A DNA stretch of 6,008 nucleotides from Acidithiobacillus ferruginosus (GCF_018854495.1 NZ_JABBDR010000120.1:1-6008), one strand, 5' to 3'; numbered from the stretch's first letter, positions 1-5,898 are shown. Notes: generated by a model from the letters alone, not told the origin. A program made the numbers and translations.

Positions 1-108
1 GGTCACACTCAGGCGATAGGCCGCCCGCCGTAGCGGCGCGAAACGAAAGGAGTTGGGGTTGGTATGGTCCATGCCCAGAGCATAGTCGCCATGCGCCTTG
101 TCTGGCAA
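1..108 (-). CDS. Possible 5' part of an unidentified gene running off the left edge
   Basis: On the minus strand a frame is open from just after a TAA at 124-126 to the window edge. Possible starts are TTG at 106-108 (MPDKAHGDYALG...) or ATG at 70-72 (MDHTNPNSFRFAPLRR...). No Shine-Dalgarno sequence precedes either one. The pattern T-N-P-x(3)-F-R-x(3)-L-R faintly recalls the C-terminal part of MauG/cytochrome c peroxidase-family proteins. If that were right, this would be a fragment of a broken gene and not a gene start. The stretch is too short to decide, and I do not recognise a product with any confidence. A competing minus-strand frame ending with TGA at 9-11 has arginine-rich composition typical of a shadow reading. 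Confidence 0.2.
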   Translation of the reverse strand, partial: MPDKAHGDYALGMDHTNPNSFRFAPLRRAAYRLSVT

Positions 109-157
109 TCGGAAGCCATAAATTTATGCCTGTCACAGCTTGGGTCTGGCCCGGTGC

Positions 158-232
158 GGCCGTAAGCGGCCCGATTCGATGGTGGCCGCCGGTGTCGCCT
201 GACCATGTCCGGCGACGGACAGCGCCACCGGC
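158..232. repeat. Cluster of GC-rich inverted repeats downstream of the MFS gene
   Basis: Three inverted repeats lie just beyond the MFS stop codon. The outer stem pairs 188-198 with 222-232 (GCCGGTG and CGC arms around one mismatch). An inner stem pairs 206-211 with 216-221 (TGTCCG / CGGACA, 4-base loop). A separate 5-bp hairpin pairs 158-162 with 167-171 (GGCCG / CGGCC, loop TAAG). On the transcript of the MFS gene these would form a nested structure starting at its stop codon, so a 3'-end stabilising or termination role is the simplest reading. No T-run follows on either strand, so it is not a standard intrinsic terminator. The remainder of 1-231 shows nothing else I can support. Confidence 0.4.
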
Positions 233-1461
233 TACGCGGTTTGGTCGCGGTCCTCCGCCCGGTTAAAAAACCGCTGGAAAAAGTATAGATAAGCGCCTTG
301 CAGCGCCCCCGCAATCAAAAAAGGCGTTACCAGCATCTCTGCCTGAAAGAACAGGGCGGTAATGGTCGGGCCGATGGTGCGCGGTGCCTGTACAGACAGG
401 CTGTTCACCGTCGCGGCCAGGCCACGTTGGCTCTTGTCCACCAGACCCAGAAAGAGGGCCTGCCGTGAGCCTATGCTCCCCTGATTCAAGGCCGCGCGGG
501 CGATAAAGAGCAGCATCGCCACCCAGAAAAACGGTGCAAACGGCAGAGCCAGCAGCAGCGCCAGCCCGAGCAGACGCATACGTAAAACCGTTCCGACTAG
601 GCCAAAGCGCCGAATGAGGCGCAGACCGATCAGCGACATGAAAGCGGCACTGACGAAGGCGAGGGCCATCGCGCCACCAATCGCCGCGGGCCCCACCCCA
701 AAGCGCAGGTGAAACCAGTACGCCATCAACGGTCCCACCATGCCAATTCCCAGACCATTCAGCGCATTAATAGAGCCAAAAGTCAGCAACACCCGCCAGA
801 TGGGCTGGCGCAGCTCCGGAGGAGCAGTCTGTATCTGCTCACTTTGCACTGCGGATGCCGTATCGGCCGTCGATTCTTTTGCCGCACCCAAAAACAGCAG
901 ACAGGTAAGCGAACCCAGCAAGACAACCAGGAAGAGCAGCCTGTAGGCCTCGGTACCCGGCAATACGCCCGCTACTATGCCGGGTAAGGCTGCCAGCGTG
1001 GCGCCGGCGGCCATCCCCAGGAGCCCGATGCTGGTATTCAAATGGAACACCTGTCCCCATTGCCCGCGGGTTACACTCCGGGACATCCAGGATTGCTCCG
1101 CTGGTGCGAAGGGCCCTGCCCCGCCGTTGGCGCCGCGACCGAACCCGCCCAATACGGCTGCCAGAGTGAGCCAGACGGGCTGGGCAGTACTCAGCGCGAT
1201 GGACGCCGCGATGAGCTGAACTGCCTCGTAGCCCAGCAGAAAGCCTTTGGCACCAAAGTGATCGCTCAGCGGGCCCACCAGCAGTGTCGCTACAGCGCCG
1301 ACCAGCAGGCTGGCCGAGTACAGGACGCCAATAGCCAATGCCGACCAATGCAGGGCATGCAAATAGAGTGCAAAGTCGACGACCAGCGCACCCTGCCCCA
1401 CGCTGCGCGCGGCGCGTGCGCCCATCAGCAGTCGCGCAGTACGGGGGACCCCCTTCAGCAA
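232..1461 (-). CDS. MFS transporter, 12 transmembrane helices, substrate unknown
   Basis: The 409-residue product is a very hydrophobic inner-membrane protein with the size and two-times-six helix layout of the major facilitator superfamily. Helices fall roughly at 22-63 (two), 73-116 (two), 142-195 (two), then 221-248, 257-280, 288-328 (two) and 345-396 (two). A hydrophilic loop at about 195-220 separates the halves. The cytoplasmic loop between helices 2 and 3 carries motif A as GPLSDHFGAKG (63-73), and a weaker copy lies at GLRLIRRFG (279-287). The start is uncertain. The frame opens with TTG at 1459-1461, 12 bases after the panD stop, inside a hairpin and with no Shine-Dalgarno sequence. 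ATG at 1423-1425 (MGARAARSVGQG) is the other option, but it loses PRTARLL, which looks like part of the amphipathic lead into helix 1. It follows panD closely and is probably co-transcribed. A role in exporting or importing a panD-related metabolite is only a guess from position. Confidence 0.88.
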   Translation of the reverse strand: MLKGVPRTARLLMGARAARSVGQGALVVDFALYLHALHWSALAIGVLYSASLLVGAVATLLVGPLSDHFGAKGFLLGYEAVQLIAASIALSTAQPVWLTLAAVLGGFGRGANGGAGPFAPAEQSWMSRSVTRGQWGQVFHLNTSIGLLGMAAGATLAALPGIVAGVLPGTEAYRLLFLVVLLGSLTCLLFLGAAKESTADTASAVQSEQIQTAPPELRQPIWRVLLTFGSINALNGLGIGMVGPLMAYWFHLRFGVGPAAIGGAMALAFVSAAFMSLIGLRLIRRFGLVGTVLRMRLLGLALLLALPFAPFFWVAMLLFIARAALNQGSIGSRQALFLGLVDKSQRGLAATVNSLSVQAPRTIGPTITALFFQAEMLVTPFLIAGALQGAYLYFFQRFFNRAEDRDQTA

Positions 1462-1468
1462 GGGGGGT
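1448..1468 (-). repeat. Hairpin covering the panD-MFS junction and the TTG start
   Basis: A short inverted repeat pairs ACCCCCTT (1448-1455) with AAGGGGGGT (1460-1468) around the 4-base loop CAGC. The arms have five C and six G, so one G is bulged or unpaired. On the minus-strand transcript the putative TTG start codon of the transporter lies in the loop and upper stem. The adjacent GGGGGACCCCC (1443-1453) offers an alternative pairing. It could act as an intercistronic element that tunes expression of the transporter relative to panD. There is no U-run, so it is not an obvious terminator. Confidence 0.45.
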
Positions 1469-1473
1469 GTCGT

Positions 1474-1857
1474 TCAGGCAGGGGCGGAGTCAATGTGCTG
1501 GCTGTGCCGTATGATGCGATTGTGCTCGTCTACATATACCAGTTGCGGCCGGAAACCGGCCACGGCATCTGCGGTGACCTGTGCGTAGGCGGCGATGATC
1601 AGCACATCTCCCAGGGACACCCTGCGCGCCGCCGCACCATTGACCGAAATGATACCCGACCCCGCTGACGCGCTGATCGCATAGGTACTGAATCGGTCAC
1701 CGTTATTCACATCGTAAATGTGTATCTGCTCATAAGGATGAATGCCCGCCGCAGCCAACAGGTCGCTGTCGATCGCACAGGAACCCTCGTATTCCAGTTC
1801 GACAGCCGTGACCCGCACCCGATGCAGTTTGCCCTTCAGGAGGGTTAACAGAATCAT
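1474..1857 (-). CDS. panD: Aspartate 1-decarboxylase (pyruvoyl-dependent) proenzyme
   Basis: PanD converts L-aspartate to beta-alanine and CO2 in the cytoplasm, supplying the beta-alanine half of pantothenate for coenzyme A. The 127-residue product matches the usual family length (126 in E. coli) and aligns end to end with what I know of that sequence. Features are GKLHRVRVT near the N terminus with the active-site lysine at position 10, the self-cleavage site YEGSCAID with Gly25-Ser26, RFSTYAI with Arg55, Thr58 and Tyr59, and IISVNGAAA with Asn73. Self-cleavage at Gly-Ser produces the beta chain and an alpha chain with an N-terminal pyruvoyl group. The ATG at 1855-1857 is chosen because the family starts at this point; the frame extends 44 codons further upstream with unrelated sequence. 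The ribosome binding site is weak (GGGAAGCGGG, about 6-15 bases upstream) and partly within a hairpin. The start overlaps the stop of an upstream small ORF, and the MFS gene follows. Confidence 0.97.
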   Translation of the reverse strand: MILLTLLKGKLHRVRVTAVELEYEGSCAIDSDLLAAAGIHPYEQIHIYDVNNGDRFSTYAISASAGSGIISVNGAAARRVSLGDVLIIAAYAQVTADAVAGFRPQLVYVDEHNRIIRHSQHIDSAPA

Positions 1858-1973
1858 CGCCGACCCGCTTCCCGGGGCGGGCGGCCGGTCAGCCGGTTTG
1901 CCCTCCGGGCGACAGACGCCAGGGCAACCGGCATCCCTGCCCCAATCACCATTTTTCCCAGAAGATGTAACAT
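1854..1973 (-). CDS. Unrecognised 39-residue small ORF overlapping the panD start
   Basis: The ORF begins with ATG at 1971-1973, preceded by GGGAG at 1983-1987 with 9 bases between, a better ribosome binding site than that of panD. It ends in TGA at 1854-1856, sharing ATGA with the panD start codon. The product begins [20 protein letters not shown] and continues with an arginine-rich tail (about seven Arg in the last 18 residues). It therefore could be a small membrane protein with one short hydrophobic segment (about 4-20) and a positively charged cytoplasmic tail. I do not recognise a family. The alternative is a leader peptide whose translation opens the hairpins in front of panD, or a chance ORF. 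The spacing, start signal and stop-start overlap favour real translation, but this is inference. Confidence 0.4.
   Translation of the reverse strand: MLHLLGKMVIGAGMPVALASVARRANRLTGRPPREAGRR
1864..1932 (-). promoter_or_regulatory. Structured leader of panD: one long and one RBS-proximal hairpin
   Basis: Two inverted repeats lie immediately upstream of panD on its transcript. The longer pairs 1892-1904 (GCCGGTTTGCCCT) with 1921-1932 (AGGGCAACCGGC), 12 bp with one bulged T. It encloses a second helix, GGCG (1908-1911) with CGCC (1917-1920) around ACAGA, stacked directly on the outer stem. The shorter pairs CCCGC (1864-1868) with GCGGG (1877-1881). On the minus strand the shorter one holds part of the purine-rich stretch that would serve as the panD ribosome binding site, 7 bases from the ATG. 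Ribosomes translating the upstream small ORF would have to melt both. No U-run follows, so attenuation by termination is not indicated. A role in translation control is inference. Confidence 0.45.
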
Positions 1974-2001
1974 GACGCCATGCTCCCAATACAACCCGAT
2001 C

Positions 2002-2021
2002 TGCTTAGTTTACTACCAGCA
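2002..2021. promoter_or_regulatory. Imperfect dyad in the divergent control region, possible operator or minus-strand -10
   Basis: TAGT-TT-ACTA (2006-2015) is a perfect small dyad. It is flanked by TGCT (2002-2005) on the left and, after two extra bases, AGCA (2018-2021) on the right. It lies between the divergent small ORF/panD unit and the ATPase gene. On the minus strand the same bases contain TAAACT (2007-2012), a plausible -10 box about 34 bases upstream of the small ORF start, although no good -35 box is seen at the right distance. No regulator is assigned. Confidence 0.25.
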
Positions 2022-2057
2022 TGGCCTGTGGGGGAATCTTCGCAGACCGCGGGGTTC

Positions 2058-2088
2058 TATACTTGGGAAAACGTAAAAGATATCAGGA
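2058..2088 (+). promoter_or_regulatory. Candidate -10 box and ribosome binding site for the H+-ATPase gene
   Basis: TATACT at 2058-2063 matches the sigma-70 -10 consensus in five of six positions, 34 bases before the ATPase start. The expected -35 position (about 2035-2040, AATCTT) is poor, so the promoter may need an activator or a different sigma factor. AGGA at 2085-2088 lies 9 bases before the ATG at 2098 and is a reasonable Shine-Dalgarno sequence that supports this start. Confidence 0.45.
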
Positions 2089-2097
2089 TAACGGAAT

Positions 2098-4389
2098 ATG
2101 CCGGAAAACACCTGTAGCGGACTGGGTAGTGATGAAGCGCGGCAACGACTTGCCCAATATGGTCCCAATGCAGTCACCGAAGAAAAACCCAAAAACTGGC
2201 TGCTCTTTCTCCACAAGTTCTGGGCACCGGTACCCTGGATGCTGGAAGGCACCCTGATTCTGGAAGCCATATTGGGTAGGTGGCCAGAAGCGGTCATCAT
2301 CACTTTGCTCCTCATTTTTAATGGAGTGCTCGGTTTCAGCCAGGAGCGCAAGGCGCAGGGCGCGCTGGAACTGCTGAAAGAGCGACTGCGGATTCAGGCC
2401 CGCGCCTGTCGCGATGGACAATGGCAAAGTATCCCGGCCGCCGACCTTGTGCCGGGCGATCTGGTTCATGTGCGGGTCGGGGATATGGTTCCCGCCGATC
2501 TGCGTCTCAGCGATGGCGGCATATTGGTGGACCAATCCGCCCTGACGGGGGAATCCATGCCCGTGGAGCGGGCGGCGGGCGACACCCTCTATTCCGCCTC
2601 GGTCGTCCGTCGCGGCGAAGCTTCCGGGGAAGTTACGGCCACGGGAGCCAAAAGTTATTTTGGCAAGACCGCTGAACTGGTGCGCGGCGCCGGTGCCAAA
2701 AGTCACCTGGAAGAACTGGTTCTCTCCATCGTCCGTTATCTGGTAATGATGGACGTCATTCTCGTCGCCGCGATCCTGATTTACGCAGCCGCCAGCCACG
2801 TCTCTCTTGCGGAAATATTGCCTTTTGCGCTCATCCTGCTGGTTGCTTCGGTACCAGTGGCGCTGCCCGCCACTTTCACCCTGGCTACGGCCATCTCCTC
2901 CCTGCATCTGGTGCACCGGGGTGTGCTGGTCACCCGCCTGGCCGCCGTGGAAGACGCCGCTGCCATGAGCGACCTCTGTAGTGACAAAACCGGCACTCTC
3001 ACCCAGAACCGTCTCAGCCTCCGTCAGGCAAAGGGTTGGCCTGGCGTGGAAGAGGCGGAGCTTCTGAAGATGGCGGCCATCGCCAGTGACAGCGCCACTC
3101 AGGATCCCATTGATCTCGCCATTCTCCAGGCGTCGGTAGCGCAGACCCCACACCTCCCTGATCGTCAGCAGTTCGTGCCTTTTGATCCCGCTACCAAGCG
3201 TTCGGAGGGGGTTTTCATGCAGGACGGCGCATCCTGGCGCGCACTCAAAGGCTCACCCCAGATCATCGCCAAACTCTGCGGCAATACGGACTGGGAACAG
3301 GCGACAACGGATCTCGCCGCCGGTGGCGCAAGGGTGCTCGCCGTGGCAGCGGGACCGGATGGCCAACCAAGATTTTTCGGTCTGCTTGCGCTCGCTGACC
3401 CGATCCGCCCGGATGCGGCCCAAGTCGTGCAACAATTGCAGGAACTGGGCGTACAGGTGCGCATGGTCACCGGCGATAGTCCGCAGACCGCAAAAAATGT
3501 TGCCACAGCGCTGGGTATCATGGGCAGTGTTTGTGACGGCAATGCCCTGACTGAGGACTGTGGCGTGTATGCCGGGGTTTTCCCCGCGGATAAGTTCCAT
3601 CTGGTGCAAGGTTTGCAGAAAAAAGGCCGGATCGTCGGAATGACGGGCGACGGGGTCAACGACGCCCCCGCCCTCAAACAGGCAGAGATGGGCGTGGCCG
3701 TGGAAAGCGCCACCGATGTTGCCAAGGCGGCGGCCAGCCTCGTGCTCACCACGCCCGGTCTGCAGGGGGTGCTTGATGCGGTGGTCACCGGTCGGCGCGT
3801 CTATCAGCGCATGCTCACCTATACCCTCAATAAAATTGTCAAAGTCTTTCAGGTCGCCCTGTTCCTGAGCCTGGGCTTCCTGCTGTTCCGCAGCTTTGTG
3901 GTTACCCCGCTGCTGGTTCTTCTGCTGCTCTTTGCCAACGATTTCGTGACCATGTCCCTGGCGGAGGACAACGTGCGTCCATCGCCAAAACCGGATCGTT
4001 GGGACATACATACCCTGGTACTTTCCTCGCTGGTCGTTGCCTTCGCCTGGCTGATTTATATCTTCGCCGTGTATGGGGTGGGCCGGTCGCTGGGGCTACC
4101 GTTGGCATCCGTGCAGACCCTGGATTTCCTTGGACTGGTATTTTCCGGCCTGGCCAATGTCTTTTTGGTGCGGGAGCGCGGCCATCTCTGGGCGTCAGTC
4201 CCCGGTGGCTTCCTGCTCTGGGCCAGTCTCGTGGATATTCTGGTGGTGGGTGGGCTGGCTGCGATGGGTTGGTGGATGGCGCCCTTACCGATACCGCTTA
4301 TCGCCGGCCTGCTCCTGGCGACGATGGTCTACACCCTGATCCTCGACCAGATCAAGGTGCCTTTGTTGCGGCGACTAACCAGTGCCTGA
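2098..4389 (+). CDS. P3A-type plasma-membrane proton-exporting ATPase
   Basis: This 763-residue P-type ATPase uses ATP to pump protons out across the cytoplasmic membrane. It opens with a short cation-ATPase N-domain (about 8-30). Helices M1-M2 lie at about 44-82 and the actuator domain carries TGES at 150-153. M3-M4 lie at about 209-263, with PVALP at 253-257. The phosphorylation loop is DKTGTLTQN with Asp296. The nucleotide site is KGSP at 384-387 (KGAP in most relatives). TGD (458-460) and GDGVNDAP (517-524) follow, then six C-terminal helices from about 575. Subfamily P3A is indicated by NDFVTMSLAEDNVRPSPKPD, close to the M6 end of plant and fungal H+-ATPases. Asp615 matches the proton-carrying Asp684 of Arabidopsis AHA2, and Asn75 in M2 matches AHA2 Asn106. 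Lys579 appears to replace the M5 arginine (AHA2 Arg655). The C-terminal autoinhibitory domain of eukaryotic pumps is absent, as expected for a prokaryotic form. In an acidophile it would support cytoplasmic pH homeostasis. The ion choice is inferred from motifs. Confidence 0.93.
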   Translation: MPENTCSGLGSDEARQRLAQYGPNAVTEEKPKNWLLFLHKFWAPVPWMLEGTLILEAILGRWPEAVIITLLLIFNGVLGFSQERKAQGALELLKERLRIQARACRDGQWQSIPAADLVPGDLVHVRVGDMVPADLRLSDGGILVDQSALTGESMPVERAAGDTLYSASVVRRGEASGEVTATGAKSYFGKTAELVRGAGAKSHLEELVLSIVRYLVMMDVILVAAILIYAAASHVSLAEILPFALILLVASVPVALPATFTLATAISSLHLVHRGVLVTRLAAVEDAAAMSDLCSDKTGTLTQNRLSLRQAKGWPGVEEAELLKMAAIASDSATQDPIDLAILQASVAQTPHLPDRQQFVPFDPATKRSEGVFMQDGASWRALKGSPQIIAKLCGNTDWEQATTDLAAGGARVLAVAAGPDGQPRFFGLLALADPIRPDAAQVVQQLQELGVQVRMVTGDSPQTAKNVATALGIMGSVCDGNALTEDCGVYAGVFPADKFHLVQGLQKKGRIVGMTGDGVNDAPALKQAEMGVAVESATDVAKAAASLVLTTPGLQGVLDAVVTGRRVYQRMLTYTLNKIVKVFQVALFLSLGFLLFRSFVVTPLLVLLLLFANDFVTMSLAEDNVRPSPKPDRWDIHTLVLSSLVVAFAWLIYIFAVYGVGRSLGLPLASVQTLDFLGLVFSGLANVFLVRERGHLWASVPGGFLLWASLVDILVVGGLAAMGWWMAPLPIPLIAGLLLATMVYTLILDQIKVPLLRRLTSA

Positions 4390-4433
4390 CGGTGACCCAT
4401 GGCGCCAATCAATCCCGGTGTCGGCAAAGAGCA

Positions 4434-4462
4434 TTCAGCCGGAAGCCCGCCAATGCTAATAT
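4434..4462 (+). promoter_or_regulatory. Putative extended -10 promoter of tyrS
   Basis: TGC followed by TAATAT (4454-4462) makes an extended -10 element with a five-of-six match to TATAAT. TTCAGC at 4434-4439 is a weak -35 at 17-base spacing. Transcription would start near 4469, giving a leader of only about 24 bases, too short for a T-box or similar leader switch. The rest of the 103-base gap after the ATPase gene shows no convincing terminator, so some readthrough from the ATPase gene is possible. Confidence 0.5.
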
Positions 4463-4492
4463 GCAGCCTCTTCACAAAACACCGGCCAATTT

Positions 4493-5716
4493 ATGACTAT
4501 GAAGCATCAGGATGCATTCGAACAAATCGCGCTTGGCACCGTCGACATGCTGCCCGAAGGCGAAATGCTGGCGCGGCTCGCAGCGGCGCAGCGCGATAAC
4601 AGCCCCCTACGGATCAAGCTGGGCATGGATCCCACCGCCCCGGATCTGCACCTGGGGCATACAGTGCTACTCCATAAGGCCCGTCAATTCCAGGATCTCG
4701 GCCATCGCCTGCTGTTCGTTATCGGCGATTTTACCGCGATGATCGGCGACCCCACGGGCAAGAGCGTTACCCGTAAAGCGTTGAGTCGCGAAGAGGTGGT
4801 GGCCAATGCCGCGACTTATCGGCGCCAGATATTCAAGATACTGGACCCCGAGCGTACCGAAGTGATGTTCAACTCGGAGTGGTTGGGCGCCCTGCGTCCT
4901 GAGGAGCTGATCCAGATTGCCGCGCGTTATACCGTGGCGCGCATGCTGGAACGCGATGACTTCAACAAGCGTTACAGTGCGAATCAGCCCATCGCCATTC
5001 ACGAGTTTCTCTATCCTTTGCTACAAGGCTATGACTCGGTCGCTATCAAAGCGGACGTGGAACTGGGCGGCACGGACCAGCGCTTCAACCTGCTGGTGGG
5101 CCGGGAATTACAACGTGAGTATGGCCAGAAACCGCAGTTGGTGCTCACCATGCCCATTCTCGAGGGTCTGGACGGTGTGCAAAAGATGTCCAAATCCCTG
5201 GGCAATTTCATCGCGGTCGAAGACCCGCCCGCAGAGATGTTCGGCAAGATCATGTCGATCTCGGATTTCCTGATGTGGCGTTACTACGCGTTACTTTCCC
5301 GTGTGCCTGCGGTAGAGCAGGCGCGCCTGCAGAAAGAGGCGGCCAGTGGGGCGCGCAATCCGCGCGATATCAAGCTGGATCTGGCTGGTGAGTTGGTGCG
5401 TCGTTTTCATGGCACCGCGGCGGCTCAGGAAGCGCATATCGCCTTCCTTGCCCGGTTTCAGCGCCATGAAACTCCGGAAGATCTGCCGCTACAAGCCATA
5501 AAGCTGTCCGACGCCCCTCGCCTCAGTCAGCTATTGGTGCAGGTACACCTTGCTGCCAGTACCAGCGAGGCCATGCGTAAGATGAAGGAGGGCGCTGTGC
5601 GGGTCGATGGCGAACGGGTTGTCGACCCTGCGACAATTCTGGCTCTGGATGCGGTATATCTGCTGCAATTTGGTAAACGGCACTTCGCCCGCGTCGCTCT
5701 GCAAAAAGGTGAATGA
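4493..5716 (+). CDS. tyrS: Tyrosyl-tRNA synthetase, TyrZ (type 2) form
   Basis: This class I aminoacyl-tRNA synthetase charges tRNA-Tyr with tyrosine using ATP in the cytoplasm. The 407-residue product has the HIGH signature as HLGH (53-56) within [16 protein letters not shown] and the second signature KMSKS at 231-235. The tyrosine/ATP pocket segment is [19 protein letters not shown] (178-196). A C-terminal S4 RNA-binding domain occupies about 343-400, and [15 protein letters not shown] (77-91) is typical. KMSKS and the [11 protein letters not shown] block place it with the TyrZ/TyrS2 branch and not with the E. coli TyrS branch. The start is ATG at 4493; a second ATG at 4499 is in frame two codons later and cannot be excluded. 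Neither has a visible Shine-Dalgarno sequence. From memory, a 407-residue TyrZ next to an rRNA operon was reported in A. ferrooxidans, where the symbol tyrZ was used. No frameshift or missing catalytic residue is seen. Confidence 0.96.
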   Translation: MTMKHQDAFEQIALGTVDMLPEGEMLARLAAAQRDNSPLRIKLGMDPTAPDLHLGHTVLLHKARQFQDLGHRLLFVIGDFTAMIGDPTGKSVTRKALSREEVVANAATYRRQIFKILDPERTEVMFNSEWLGALRPEELIQIAARYTVARMLERDDFNKRYSANQPIAIHEFLYPLLQGYDSVAIKADVELGGTDQRFNLLVGRELQREYGQKPQLVLTMPILEGLDGVQKMSKSLGNFIAVEDPPAEMFGKIMSISDFLMWRYYALLSRVPAVEQARLQKEAASGARNPRDIKLDLAGELVRRFHGTAAAQEAHIAFLARFQRHETPEDLPLQAIKLSDAPRLSQLLVQVHLAASTSEAMRKMKEGAVRVDGERVVDPATILALDAVYLLQFGKRHFARVALQKGE

Positions 5717-5728
5717 CGCTCTAATTGC

Positions 5729-5751
5729 TGGCTCCATATGGGATGGTGCCA
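5729..5751 (+). terminator. Hairpin after tyrS, possible weak or non-canonical terminator
   Basis: TGGC-T-CCAT (5729-5737) pairs with ATGG-T-GCCA (5743-5751) around a 5-base loop. This is an 8-bp stem with one T-T mismatch, beginning 12 bases after the tyrS stop. It is followed by CATAACC, without a U-run, so a classical intrinsic terminator is not shown. It may instead protect the 3' end of the tyrS mRNA or mark partial termination before the rRNA promoter 40 bases downstream. Confidence 0.35.
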
Positions 5752-5771
5752 CATAACCACGGTGCGAGGGC

Positions 5772-5819
5772 AGGAAAATCGAAATTGGCTGTTGACACCC
5801 TTCGGGACCTCCGTATAAT
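5772..5819 (+). promoter_or_regulatory. Strong sigma-70 promoter of the rRNA operon
   Basis: TTGACA (5792-5797) and TATAAT (5814-5819) are both perfect consensus boxes with a 16-base spacer. An A/T-rich patch at 5772-5787 (GAAAATCGAAATT core) lies where an UP element would be. The discriminator after the -10 box is GC-rich (GCGCCCT). In other bacteria this feature makes rRNA promoters sensitive to ppGpp and growth rate. Transcription is expected to begin around 5826-5828. Only one promoter is visible, unlike the P1-P2 pairs of E. coli. Confidence 0.93.
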
Positions 5820-5849
5820 GCGCCCTCACGACGCGGCGCTGAGCCGCAC

Positions 5850-5878
5850 CGGACTCCGGTCCGAATTGTTCTTTCCCA
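5850..5878 (+). promoter_or_regulatory. boxB-boxA antitermination signal of the rRNA leader
   Basis: CGGAC-TCCG-GTCCG (5850-5863) is a perfect 5-bp hairpin closed by C-G on a TCCG loop, a member of the very stable UNCG tetraloop class. Three bases later, TGTTCTTTCCCA (5867-5878) matches the E. coli rrn boxA TGCTCTTTAACA at nine of twelve positions, including the TCTTT core. boxA RNA is bound by NusB-S10 (NusE) to let RNA polymerase pass Rho-dependent termination sites in untranslated rRNA genes. Confidence 0.7.
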
Positions 5879-5890
5879 GCCGAGTGGAGA

Positions 5891-5898
5891 TGTGTGGG
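5891..5898 (+). promoter_or_regulatory. boxC-like element in the rRNA leader
   Basis: TGTGTGGG is identical to the boxC core of E. coli rrn leaders and sits 12 bases after boxA (about 15 in E. coli). It is associated with leader folding and 16S maturation more than with antitermination. The identity of an 8-base motif in the right place is suggestive but not conclusive. Confidence 0.5.

Noticed and set aside
130..232. tRNA-like gene in the hairpin cluster, prompted by GATTCGA near 172-178
   Set aside because: The flanking bases do not form a T-arm, and no acceptor stem, D-arm or anticodon arm can be drawn.
1042..1668. 208-codon plus-strand ORF across the MFS-panD junction
   Set aside because: It is antisense to two conserved genes and its product is low-complexity and shows no family.
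1858..1989. N-terminal 44-residue extension of PanD from an upstream start at 1989
   Set aside because: The PanD family starts at [13 protein letters not shown]. The extension has no resemblance to the family, and the same bases read better as the small ORF in another frame.
2083..3153. 356-codon minus-strand ORF opposite the ATPase gene
   Set aside because: It is rich in Gly, Arg, His and Gln, has no recognisable domain, and lies wholly against a confidently identified gene; it is a reverse-strand shadow.
3253..4011. 252-codon minus-strand ORF opposite the ATPase gene
   Set aside because: Same reasons: antisense to conserved catalytic motifs, odd composition, no ribosome binding site of note.
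4390..4492. T-box or other tRNA-sensing leader before tyrS
   Set aside because: No T-box sequence or specifier stem is seen, and the predicted leader is only about 24 bases.
5527..5829. 100-codon minus-strand ORF over the tyrS end and rRNA promoter
   Set aside because: It runs through the perfect rRNA promoter and antisense to the S4 domain of tyrS, so it is not credible as a gene.
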